From Anoxynatronum sibiricum (GTDB lineage: Bacteria > Bacillota > Clostridia > Peptostreptococcales > Tindalliaceae): a stretch of DNA of 64,000 bases. The stretch covers positions 1-64,000 of the forward strand of contig NZ_JBCITM010000012.1 in NCBI RefSeq assembly GCF_039414295.1, read 5' to 3'. The notes beneath the pieces were generated by a model. The model was not told where the DNA came from. It was given only the letters and a program-made list of their open reading frames with translations, and did no database searches. The translations under genes were made by a program, and so were the position numbers. Below are positions 40,673 through 48,065 of this stretch, in pieces; position 1 is the stretch's first letter, and every line of letters starts with the position of its first letter.

Positions 40673-42753
40673 CCTCTCTTCTCATCAAATATTTTTTGTT
40701 CCCGAAAATCCGCCCATACGTTTTCAAACCAGGTGGTGTATTCGGGGATGGGGCGTGCCTTCACCCATTGGTGTGTCACCTTCACCGGAGCCGGAGCTGT
40801 CGCATTAGGTGCGTCAGAGCTGCTGGCTTCTGGGTCAAGTTTGACAAAGGTCTCACAAACCTGGTCCCGGAAATCCCGGTCCAGGGAGAAGGCAAAGTGC
40901 ATTCCCTGGTGGCTGATGCGGTGGGTGCCTTCCTCATGGTCAATGAGGTAAGATCCCCGGCTGTCGCCCTGCCTTTCATCATAGGCCACCATGGCACTGA
41001 GGCAGGCGATTTGGGCGATGAGCATGTCATACACCCGGAAAACTGAAGGGAGTTCTTTCAGATGGCAAATGTGAATCTGGTCCGGAAATCGGGCCAGCTC
41101 ATTCTGAAAACGGTACAGGGTCTCAGTCAGGGACTGCCGGGACCGGATAAAAGCGCCGGACCGAGACATCTGCCGCTGGAGCTCCTGTTGAAAAGCCAGT
41201 ACATTGGAGGGCCGTGCCGGGTCTATCACCAGTTTTTTCAGCAGCTTCAGGCGGTGCTGTACCAAGCCTTCTGCCTGGGTCAAAAAAGTGTCGGTGGCTG
41301 CCGGCGGCTGGGTGTAGCGGTGGCAGATATATTCTGCCGCCCGGTAACTGCCCACCTGGGTGGCATTGAGGGCGGAACCGCCGGGGCGGTAAATGCCCAG
41401 GGTGCCATTGGCTTCACCCACGGGGAAGAAGTGCTTCACATTACTCTCCCACCAATGGTTGCCGGCCAGCCCGCCGTTTTGGTGCTGGGCACAGACATCG
41501 ATTTCCAGGTATTCCTGTTCCAGATCGATGCCGTGGGTGCGGTACAGGTCGATGGCCAGGGGATTCATTTTCTTCAGCCGTTCAATGGGGGTGGGCAGCA
41601 GTGCCTGCGAGTTGGCCAGGTACTGGCGTGCCGTCTCGCCCAGCAGGTCGAAGTTTAGAGTGCCCTGTTCATCGGCACACCGGGGGTTGCGGCGAAAATC
41701 CATAAACACCCGCCGGCCTTTCACCTGGGTTTCAATGTAAATCAGCAGATCCACCAGGGAGGAACCGTTTTCCAGCAGCTTTCTGGAATCAAAGGGCCAC
41801 TGGTAGCCTTTTAAGAAAATGGCGTCCAGCAGGGGTGTTGGCTCCTGGAAAAAATCTTCCAGAAACTCCGTCTCGTCGCCGCCATCGGCGTTGGTGGACA
41901 CATACCGGGGAATTACCTGTTGGTAAGTGCCCGACAGGTTCCACCGGAATTTGGTGGAGGCGATGCCGTACTGCCACTCTGTCAGGTTGTGAGCCTTGGC
42001 CCCGGCTTCCAGGGCGATGCCTGTGGCGCCTGCCTGGCTTTTGGGAAACACGGAGCGATGGTAAATGGAGGCGGGGCCTCCGGTGCCATAAATGATGTTG
42101 CGGCAGTTAAAAAGGGTCAGGCCGTAGCCGGTGTCATCAATGGCCTCCATGTTAAGGGTGAGCAGGCCGGTGGCTGTTGGGTCACCGTTTTCCCCGGGGG
42201 TGGTGATTATGCCAATGACCAGATGGCGGTCAAAGATGGGGGTGCCATTGCGGCGCACCTGGGCTTCCAGCTTTTCGGTCATATACCGGGAGGTTAAGGG
42301 ACCCACCGAGCTGGCCCGGCTGTTTTCATCGTGGTCTGTTTGGTAGCCCACGTACTGGCCATAGGTGTCATGGGGGAACGGCACGCCAATGCCCACCAGG
42401 TTATAGAAGCTTTTCAGTGACAGAGCCGCTTCCACCAGAGCGACGTCGCCGTGCATGGCACCGCCGTTAAACAGGGTGCGGGCCATTTTAAGGGGACTGT
42501 CGGCATCGGTGAAAGAGGTGGACTGCTTGTAATAGGTCTGTTTGTCAGAGCCGGTGTTCCGGGAGGTGCCCCGGTTCATGCCGTCGGTCACCAGGGCGAT
42601 GTCGGTCTGCCCCATGCGGTGAAGGGTGTCGGCGGCGTTGAGACTGGCCGCTCCTGACCCCACCACCACCGTATGACAGGTGTGTACCGTAAGGGGATGC
42701 TGGTGCAGGGTGACCGTCTGTGGGCTGTGTGACGTTTCTTGCTTCAGATTCAC
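40669..42753 (-). CDS. FAD-dependent fumarate-reductase/succinate-dehydrogenase-like flavoprotein
   Basis: A 694-residue protein with the N-terminal dinucleotide-binding fold VVVGSGAASLNAADTL (near residue 30) and the flavoprotein motif GTSRNTGSDKQTYYKQ. It has substrate-domain features such as the RGGSALNATQ-like stretch PGGSALNATQVGSYRAAEY near residue 480, which ends the FAD domain. Start GTG 42753 has AAGGAGG 10 bases upstream; the longer frame overlaps the SDR gene. It likely reduces or oxidises a C-C double bond and may act as an electron partner of the flavin oxidoreductase two genes upstream. No twin-arginine or lipoprotein signal is seen, so it is cytoplasmic. Confidence 0.82.
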   Translation of the reverse strand: MNLKQETSHSPQTVTLHQHPLTVHTCHTVVVGSGAASLNAADTLHRMGQTDIALVTDGMNRGTSRNTGSDKQTYYKQSTSFTDADSPLKMARTLFNGGAMHGDVALVEAALSLKSFYNLVGIGVPFPHDTYGQYVGYQTDHDENSRASSVGPLTSRYMTEKLEAQVRRNGTPIFDRHLVIGIITTPGENGDPTATGLLTLNMEAIDDTGYGLTLFNCRNIIYGTGGPASIYHRSVFPKSQAGATGIALEAGAKAHNLTEWQYGIASTKFRWNLSGTYQQVIPRYVSTNADGGDETEFLEDFFQEPTPLLDAIFLKGYQWPFDSRKLLENGSSLVDLLIYIETQVKGRRVFMDFRRNPRCADEQGTLNFDLLGETARQYLANSQALLPTPIERLKKMNPLAIDLYRTHGIDLEQEYLEIDVCAQHQNGGLAGNHWWESNVKHFFPVGEANGTLGIYRPGGSALNATQVGSYRAAEYICHRYTQPPAATDTFLTQAEGLVQHRLKLLKKLVIDPARPSNVLAFQQELQRQMSRSGAFIRSRQSLTETLYRFQNELARFPDQIHICHLKELPSVFRVYDMLIAQIACLSAMVAYDERQGDSRGSYLIDHEEGTHRISHQGMHFAFSLDRDFRDQVCETFVKLDPEASSSDAPNATAPAPVKVTHQWVKARPIPEYTTWFENVWADFREQKIFDEKRG

Positions 42754-42758
42754 CGTTG

Positions 42759-43514
42759 CTAAAGCCTCCTTAAATGGAACCCGCCGTCCACGTTGATGAC
42801 ATCGCCAGTGGAGTAGGTCATTTTGGGTGAGCACAGAAGACTCGCGGCGGCGGCAATGTCTTCGGGTGTTCCCCACCGCCGGATGGGCAGCAGGCCGTCA
42901 TTGATGAGACGGTCATATTTTTCGCTCACCTTGGCGGTCATGTCGGTTTTAATGATGCCTGGGCGAATCTCGTAGACCAGAATCCCCTGTTCTGCCAGCC
43001 GGTCTGCGAAAAGGGTGGTGACCATGCTGATGCCGGCTTTTGAAATACAGTATTCTCCCCGGTTCACGGAAGAGGTGTAGGAGGACAGGGAAGCAATGTT
43101 GATGATTTTGGGGGGGACTGGCCGGTCCTGCTGCTGAAGCATCAGGTTGGCCGCCTTCTGGGTCATGAAGAAAGTGCCCTTCAGGTTGGTGTTCACCACA
43201 AAATCAAAGCTTTCCGGGGTGGTTTCCAGCAGATCCAGGCGTTCTTTGGGGGCGACGCCGGCGTTGTTCACCAGCACATCGATGCGGCCGAAAACAGCCA
43301 TGACTTCATCCAGAGATGCCTGGATTTTTTCTGTTGAACCCAGATCTGAGGCAACAAAGCGAACGTTTCCCTGAGAGGATGCCACCAGTTGGGCGGCGGT
43401 TTCGTTGAGGGTGCGTCCCAGACAGGCCACCTGGTAGCCATCGGCATAGAGCTCCTTCACAATGCCAAAGCCGATGCCCCGGGTGCCGCCTGTGACGACT
43501 GCCACTTTTTTCAG
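42759..43514 (-). CDS. Short-chain dehydrogenase/reductase (possible CTG start)
   Basis: A 248-251-residue classical SDR with the NAD(P)-binding motif TGGTRGIG, the NNAG motif in DVLVNNAGV (near residue 86), the catalytic Ser/Tyr/Lys set (NIASLSS, YCISK) and the RPGIIKTDM segment. The first canonical start is GTG 43505, 18 bases from AGGAGG; CTG 43514 lies 9 bases from it and would give an N-terminus beginning MKKVAVVTGG, as in close relatives. It overlaps the end of the flavin oxidoreductase region by sharing its ribosome site. It probably interconverts an alcohol and ketone of the same substrate handled by its neighbours. Confidence 0.88.
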   Translation of the reverse strand: MKKVAVVTGGTRGIGFGIVKELYADGYQVACLGRTLNETAAQLVASSQGNVRFVASDLGSTEKIQASLDEVMAVFGRIDVLVNNAGVAPKERLDLLETTPESFDFVVNTNLKGTFFMTQKAANLMLQQQDRPVPPKIINIASLSSYTSSVNRGEYCISKAGISMVTTLFADRLAEQGILVYEIRPGIIKTDMTAKVSEKYDRLINDGLLPIRRWGTPEDIAAAASLLCSPKMTYSTGDVINVDGGFHLRRL

Positions 43515-43515
43515 T

Positions 43516-44943
43516 TTAACGCACCTCCTTAGAAGCTGTTTGACTGCCTGTGACTGGCTGTGCCGCGGTTTCGACGGCCTGGTCAGCTGCTTCCTTAGAC
43601 TTCAGGTTCTTGTACATCGGCAGGTAAACGTCTGCATCCCGCACCACACAGCCACAGGTGCCTATTTTTGATTTAAGTTCACTGCATTTGCTGCAGGAAA
43701 TACAGACCAGGCTGCGGTTCAGAGCTTCGTGGGTCAGTATATCCCGGGCAAAATCCGGGTAAGCAATGGCTTCCCGGCCAAAGCCCGCCATGCGGCACAA
43801 CCCCTGTTTGGCGCTGCCGGCAGCCACCTGGGCGGCAAACTGACGAAACCAGCTGTAGCCAACGCCCACCACCACAGCCTGGGGGAAATCCTGCTGAATG
43901 GAACCGATTTCCCGAATGAGTCTTTCACAACTCTCGATGGCCATTTCATCAGGCACGTAAGCACCCATGTCATAAGGTTTGTTGATGTGGGGAATGAAAT
44001 AGGGGTTCCCCATGGTGAGACCGAAAACTTCCACGCCCCGGTCCAGAAGCAGCTGCATCAGCAGCTTGGGCTCTGTCAGATCAATGTTGCTGCCACTGGC
44101 TTCCGACACGCCCCAGCCCTGGGGATACGGCTGGGCATCATAGATATTCATGCGGGTGGCCAGGATCAGCCCCTCACATTGGGCATCTTTTTTCACGGCG
44201 TCCACCACTTCCAGCATCATGCGGGTGCGGTTTTCAAAACTGCCGCCGTAGCGGCCTTCCCGCTCAAAGGCTGAAAGAAGCTCGCAGAGCAGGTAGCCGT
44301 GACAGGCCTTAATATCCACCCCGTCAAAACCGGCTTTGCGGCTGAGGCGGGCGGCACTTAAAAAAGTGGCCTGCAGCTCATCCAGGTAATCATCGGTCAC
44401 CAGGGGATAGGTGTCGTCAATGCCCAGGCGGTCATCCAGCCGCTGCTTGTGGGTGGCGATCACCGGGCTGGGTTTTCCATTCACTTTGTGATAGCGGCCA
44501 GAGTGGTTCAGCTGAATGATGGTGATGGGATTGAAGTCAGGCCCGTAGGCTTCCCGGGCGGTTTTTTTAATCAGGTCGTTCAGGGCTTTGAAATCTTCCC
44601 AGTTATCTTCCTTTATCCAGAGCTGCTTGTCATTGGAGCGGCCGTCTTTCGTGACGCTGACAGCTTCAACCCAGATGAGACCGGCGCCGCCCCGTGCCAT
44701 TTTTTCATACTTTCGAAGGGTCATTTCGGTGGGGCTTCCATTGGCGTCGGCATCGCCGCCTTCCATGGGAAGGGTTGCCAGGGAATTAGGGATCACGTGG
44801 TTTTTCAACGAAACCGGACGGCCCAGTACCGAGAGATCTTCTGAAACTTGAATGGACAGGTTCAGTTCCTGCACATCTGCTTTCAGTTGTTCCAGATCTT
44901 TATATTGAAATTTTCCAAGACTTGTTTGATTGAAATTTGCCAA
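43516..44943 (-). CDS. Old-yellow-enzyme-type NADH:flavin oxidoreductase with Fe-S cysteines
   Basis: A 475-residue TIM-barrel flavoenzyme of the 2-enoate/2,4-dienoyl-CoA reductase group: IIQLNHSGRY near residue 150, AARLSRKAGFDGVDIKACHGYL near residue 215 (written as the HG-containing active-site region), ENRTRMMLEVV, and the C-terminal cysteine set CISCSKCSE...GTCGC for a 4Fe-4S cluster. It lacks the C-terminal FAD/NAD(P) module of full-length dienoyl reductases, so electrons must come from a partner. Start TTG 44943 has GGAGG 7 bases upstream; the open frame extends to 44991. First gene of the operon. Confidence 0.87.
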   Translation of the reverse strand: MANFNQTSLGKFQYKDLEQLKADVQELNLSIQVSEDLSVLGRPVSLKNHVIPNSLATLPMEGGDADANGSPTEMTLRKYEKMARGGAGLIWVEAVSVTKDGRSNDKQLWIKEDNWEDFKALNDLIKKTAREAYGPDFNPITIIQLNHSGRYHKVNGKPSPVIATHKQRLDDRLGIDDTYPLVTDDYLDELQATFLSAARLSRKAGFDGVDIKACHGYLLCELLSAFEREGRYGGSFENRTRMMLEVVDAVKKDAQCEGLILATRMNIYDAQPYPQGWGVSEASGSNIDLTEPKLLMQLLLDRGVEVFGLTMGNPYFIPHINKPYDMGAYVPDEMAIESCERLIREIGSIQQDFPQAVVVGVGYSWFRQFAAQVAAGSAKQGLCRMAGFGREAIAYPDFARDILTHEALNRSLVCISCSKCSELKSKIGTCGCVVRDADVYLPMYKNLKSKEAADQAVETAAQPVTGSQTASKEVR

Positions 44944-45019
44944 GACATAACCTCCTGCCACTCCCGCTGCAGCCGGTTGAGTGATTTTCACAGATCAAGT
45001 CAGATCACGAATCATCTGG

Positions 45020-45048
45020 TTGATCTTTATGGTCAACTTCATTATAGT
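45020..45048 (+). promoter_or_regulatory. Promoter of the AraC-type regulator
   Basis: TTGATC (45020-45025) and TATAGT (45043-45048) are 17 bases apart. The 179-base divergent gap between the oxidoreductase and regulator genes is also the likely place of regulator binding; no obvious operator repeat was picked out. Confidence 0.6.
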
Positions 45049-45122
45049 GAAGGGGATGGCAGGTTCATACTGATAAGTTGCTCAAAAATTGATGAAAGTT
45101 GCTGTGGACAAAAGGAGGCACT

Positions 45123-45968
45123 ATGGAACATAACCGGATTGATATGAACTATCGCACTCTAACCGCTCAAAATCAAGGGTTGTCGGATCATTTTCATATT
45201 GGGTATGAGATGATTTTGGTGACAGAGGGCGAATCGGTTTTCACCATAAATGATCAAATTCGCCATTTCAACACCCATAGCCTGATTTTCATTAACAACC
45301 TGGAGAAGCATCGCATGCAAACCTACAAAACCCCTTACTCCCGGTACATTATTATCATTGAAGCCGATTATTTTGACAGTGTGATGAAAGACCCTGCCTT
45401 GCTGTCCATTTTTAAAATTCGTCCCAAAGATTTTAAGAACGGGTTTCAGCTGCGCACCGAAGATGTGCAGCCCATCCAGCAGCTTTTCGAAGCCCTCGGT
45501 GGTATTCATCAGAAGAAGGAGGAGTTCTGGCAGATTGAGTTCACTGGCCTTTTGTCACAGCTGATGGTGCTTCTGTTCAGAGGTTACCGGCAATACTTTC
45601 CCATTCAGAACATCGACAAGGCTGAAAGGCGCATTTTTGAAATTCAGGCTTTCATCGATGAGCATTTCAAAAAGCCCATTTCTCTGGAGTTTCTGGCGGA
45701 GGAATTTTATGTGAACAAATATTACCTGGCTCATTCCTTTAAAGAAGTTACCGGGTTTACCATTAAGCAATATATTCTACTTAAAAAAATTGCCTTTGCC
45801 AAGAACGAGCTTTATTTCACTGAAAAAAGTATTACCGAAGTGGGCATGGACAGTGGTTTTAACAGCCAGAGTCACTTTATTCGCATGTTTCAGCAAAAAG
45901 AAAACAAAACCCCCCTTCAGTTTCGTAAGCACTATCGGAAAAAAAGCGGTGTGTCAGGAGAACGTTAA
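45123..45968 (+). CDS. AraC-family transcriptional regulator
   Basis: A 281-residue regulator: N-terminal cupin-like sensing domain (HFHIGYEMILVTEGE near residue 21) and C-terminal double helix-turn-helix (ISLEFLAEEFYVNKYYLAHS then SITEVGMDSGFNSQSHFIRM, residues about 185-275). AAAGGAGG precedes ATG 45123. It is divergent from the oxidoreductase/TRAP operon and is its likely activator, responding to the transported compound. Confidence 0.9.
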   Translation: MEHNRIDMNYRTLTAQNQGLSDHFHIGYEMILVTEGESVFTINDQIRHFNTHSLIFINNLEKHRMQTYKTPYSRYIIIIEADYFDSVMKDPALLSIFKIRPKDFKNGFQLRTEDVQPIQQLFEALGGIHQKKEEFWQIEFTGLLSQLMVLLFRGYRQYFPIQNIDKAERRIFEIQAFIDEHFKKPISLEFLAEEFYVNKYYLAHSFKEVTGFTIKQYILLKKIAFAKNELYFTEKSITEVGMDSGFNSQSHFIRMFQQKENKTPLQFRKHYRKKSGVSGER

Positions 45969-46118
45969 CTGACTGAATGAATCATTGGTTTTTTGTGAGG
46001 TGGCAGACTTTTTTGATGGGACTCGCGTCAATGATGGAAGAAGATCAACTGGAAGCTGATAAACCACCGATGAAACAGAGAACGGTGATTGACGCCCATT
46101 GGAAAGAAACTGAAAGGA

Positions 46119-46922
46119 ATGAAACGACAAATGTTGTGGACAAGAGCGGAACTGAAAAGCAATGCCAAGGATTTTTTGCGCAAGCACTACTGGAAGTCTT
46201 TTCTCATCGCCCTGGTGATCGCCATCACCGGAGGTAATGAGTACATGATGCAAAACGGCGGCGGTGGCGGCCGAGGAGGCAACCGTGGAGGCTCAGGGAT
46301 AGGAGTGGAGCTGGGAGAGGTTTTTTCCGGTGGCGGCAGCCCTGTTCCCACCAACTGGCTTTTTGAAAAGATTGGGATCTCCACCATTGTCTTTATCTCA
46401 TTGGGTATGTTTATTGGCGGCATTGCTGTTTTCATGGCTTTCCGCATATTGGTGGGAGCGCCCCTTGATGTGGGCGGTCGTACCTTCTTTCTGCGGGGTC
46501 TGAGTGAAGAACCTGACGTGGGAGACTTGGCCTGGGTGTTTCGATCAAAGCATTATCTGAATGTGGTGAAAGTGATGTTTCTCCGGGGACTGTACAATTT
46601 TCTCTGGACACTGCTGCTGATCATACCAGGAGTCATCAAGCATTATGAATACCGGATGGTACCCTATATTCTGGCAGAAGACCCGACGCTGAATGCAGAT
46701 GCCGCCATTAAACAAAGCATGGTGTTAACCGAAGGGCACAAATGGGCCATGTTTGTGCTGGACCTGTCATTCTTAGGGTGGTACATTTTGGGAGGGTTGA
46801 TGCTGGGTATCGGCGTGTTCTTCGTGCACCCCTATTACGAAGCTACTTATGTACAACTTTACGACACCCTGCGGGGTGGTTCGCCGGAAGAAGTGGAACT
46901 GGTGGAGGAAGCTGCCTGGTAG
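46119..46922 (+). CDS. DUF975-family membrane protein
   Basis: About 267 residues with four or five hydrophobic segments. It begins with the DUF975 mark WTRAELKSNAKDFLRKHYWK and later has YRMVPYILAEDP followed by NADAAIKQSMVLTEGHKW. A glycine-rich insert (near residue 48, with repeated GG) is unusual. AAAGG is close upstream; ATG 46131 is an alternative start. The family is of unknown function in Firmicutes membranes. A hairpin AAGCCC/GGGCTT (46944-46970) follows without a clear T-run. Confidence 0.82.
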   Translation: MKRQMLWTRAELKSNAKDFLRKHYWKSFLIALVIAITGGNEYMMQNGGGGGRGGNRGGSGIGVELGEVFSGGGSPVPTNWLFEKIGISTIVFISLGMFIGGIAVFMAFRILVGAPLDVGGRTFFLRGLSEEPDVGDLAWVFRSKHYLNVVKVMFLRGLYNFLWTLLLIIPGVIKHYEYRMVPYILAEDPTLNADAAIKQSMVLTEGHKWAMFVLDLSFLGWYILGGLMLGIGVFFVHPYYEATYVQLYDTLRGGSPEEVELVEEAAW

Positions 46923-46992
46923 TATAGCCGGTAGTTCAAGGAAAAGCCCACACCGTTCTGGTACGGGCTTCAGACTGCAAACAAAATATGAT

Positions 46993-47085
46993 GAAGACAA
47001 GGGATTTGGTAAAGGGCAGCCTTGGAAATCTTGCAAAAACACACAAGATTGGAATCAGCTGTTCTGGCCAAATCCCTTTGTCTTC
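46993..47085. repeat. Fold-back element with long inverted arms
   Basis: Left arm GAAGACAAGGGATTTGG (46993-47009) and right arm CCAAATCCCTTTGTCTTC (47068-47085) are inverted copies with one extra base; an inner pair AATCTTG/CAAGATT (47027-47033, 47044-47050) nests inside. The 93-bp structure resembles a small non-autonomous repeat. The right half recurs at 58185-58228. No gene is seen here. Confidence 0.75.
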
Positions 47086-47088
47086 AGG

Positions 47089-47223
47089 TCAATAATCCAC
47101 CAGGGTTGCAAAGCCGCCAAAGGCCATGCGCTTATAGTCAAAGGGCTCTGAACCTTCAGCAGGCATGAGGGCTTCCATGCGGGGACCAGCCATCACCGCT
47201 TCATTTACCCGTTCCCTGAACCG
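47089..47223 (-). pseudogene. DUF1428-like protein, C-terminal remnant
   Basis: The minus strand ends in a TGA at 47091-47089 and reads ERVNEAVMAGPRMEALMP, then EPFDYKRMAFGGFATLVDY. This is the hallmark end of DUF1428 proteins (DPRM..., PFD-KRM-YGGF). The frame upstream of about 47223 is no longer that family and instead overlaps a different remnant on the opposite strand. Only about 43 of about 115 residues remain and there is no start, so it is a broken gene. Confidence 0.65.
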
Positions 47224-47428
47224 TGTGGAGATTCGGTGTGCCACCGGCAACCACAAGAGCCGGGCCATTCCCCAACAGTTGAGATTTGTCGCAGAAGGTG
47301 TTTTGAGAGAAGCAGAATGGCTTTATGACCATTATGTGGATCATGTGGTGTATGCCATGCTGGCCAGTGAATGGAAATCAGAAAAAGGAGGCGGTCGTCG
47401 TGAAATACCAAGTGATCAAAAGCCATGA
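47211..47428 (+). pseudogene. RimL-type GNAT acetyltransferase, C-terminal remnant
   Basis: From about 47211 the plus strand reads SLNRVEIRCATGNHKSRAIP followed by LRFVAEGVLREAEWLYDHYVDHVVYAMLASEW (in part), the acetyl-CoA-binding and C-terminal region of ribosomal-protein serine acetyltransferases. The N-terminal two thirds are missing; upstream DNA belongs to the DUF1428 remnant. The frame runs on past the expected end to 47428, into the next gene. A broken gene fragment. Confidence 0.75.
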
Positions 47429-47744
47429 ACCTGAAACGGATAAGCCCATTCAACTAAAGCAGGGGGAACGGGTGATTCCTGGTGAACAGGCAACCTACTG
47501 GCAAAACTGGACTCACTGCACCACGCCTGGGGGAGAGCAGGCTGGCTGGGTGCCGGCACAAATCCTGAAGGAAACTGCAGAAGGCACCTTCGTGACAGAA
47601 GACTACGATGCCTTTGAGCTGACGGTGGAGATGGGACAGATGCTGGAGCTGGTAAAAGAGCTGAATGAGTGGGGCTGGTGTCGAACAACGACGGGCGCTG
47701 CCGGCTGGGTGCCCATGGAAAACCTGGTGCCTGAAAGCAAGTAA
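47400..47744 (+). CDS. Small protein with two SH3-like domains
   Basis: A 114-residue protein starting at GTG 47400, supported by AAAGGAGG 7 bases upstream. Two repeats are visible: one around QLKQGERVIPGE...GGEQAGWVPAQIL (residues about 15-62) and one around FELTVEMGQMLEL...GAAGWVPMENL (about 68-112), each with the Trp-Val-Pro of bacterial SH3 domains. No signal peptide. The stop of the acetyltransferase remnant overlaps its start, so it may once have been co-transcribed. Partner unknown. Confidence 0.8.
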   Translation: MKYQVIKSHEPETDKPIQLKQGERVIPGEQATYWQNWTHCTTPGGEQAGWVPAQILKETAEGTFVTEDYDAFELTVEMGQMLELVKELNEWGWCRTTTGAAGWVPMENLVPESK

Positions 47745-47756
47745 ATGCCAGCAGCA

Positions 47757-47801
47757 TTGAAGCTATCGAAGCAGTTGAAGTTGTTTAAGTTGTTGAGATT
47801 T
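47757..47801 (+). repeat. Five 9-bp degenerate tandem repeats
   Basis: TTGAAGCTA, TCGAAGCAG, TTGAAGTTG, TTTAAGTTG and TTGAGATTT lie in strict 9-base register just upstream of an extended -10 promoter. Confidence 0.75.
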
Positions 47802-47816
47802 TGTTTAGAAACACTG

Positions 47817-47825
47817 TGATAGAAT
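47817..47825 (+). promoter_or_regulatory. Extended -10 promoter of the double-module kinase
   Basis: TGATAGAAT fits the extended -10 form TGnTAnnAT; it is preceded by TTTTGTTTAGAAA, also found before the similar TGATACAAT at 52213-52221. Transcription would start near 47832, giving a leader of about 235 nt. Confidence 0.55.
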
Positions 47826-47913
47826 GGGCTTCGCGGGGCCAGTTGTTGTCAAAACAGCAGCCCAACTGAAGCTGTAGCAGCACTTATGAATGGGACATCA
47901 ATCGAGCAGACCA

Positions 47914-47946
47914 ACAGGCAACCGCAACGGGGTTGTCTGTTTTTTG
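47914..47946 (+). terminator. Leader terminator/attenuator before the double-module kinase
   Basis: ACAGGCAACC pairs with GGTTGTCTGT (G-U tolerated) and is followed by TTTTT. It lies inside the leader downstream of the promoter and could either end a short RNA or attenuate the kinase. Confidence 0.6.
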
Positions 47947-48050
47947 TGGCTAAGGAAATAGTATGCGCAAAAAGGCTGTGGATAAAGTTTTTTAAGGTTT
48001 TGCTTTTCTATCCACTATTCCTTATTACCTATCCACTGAAAACCCGCCGG
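47941..48050 (+). repeat. Duplicated leader segment, copy A
   Basis: From TTTTTGTGGCTA through GGCTGTGGATAAAGT, CTTTTCTATCCACTATTCC, TTATTACCTATCCACTG to CCGCC, this leader aligns over about 110 bp with 53053-53174 upstream of the sigma-54 activator. It includes TGTGGATAA (47977-47985) and two TATCCACT motifs. Confidence 0.65.
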
Positions 48051-48065
48051 AAAGGAGGCAAACCA

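Noticed and set aside
47977..48040. DnaA-box-like TGTGGATAA with nearby TATCCAC motifs
   Set aside because: Only one exact box, no AT-rich unwinding element, no dnaA/dnaN neighbourhood; better explained by the duplicated leader.
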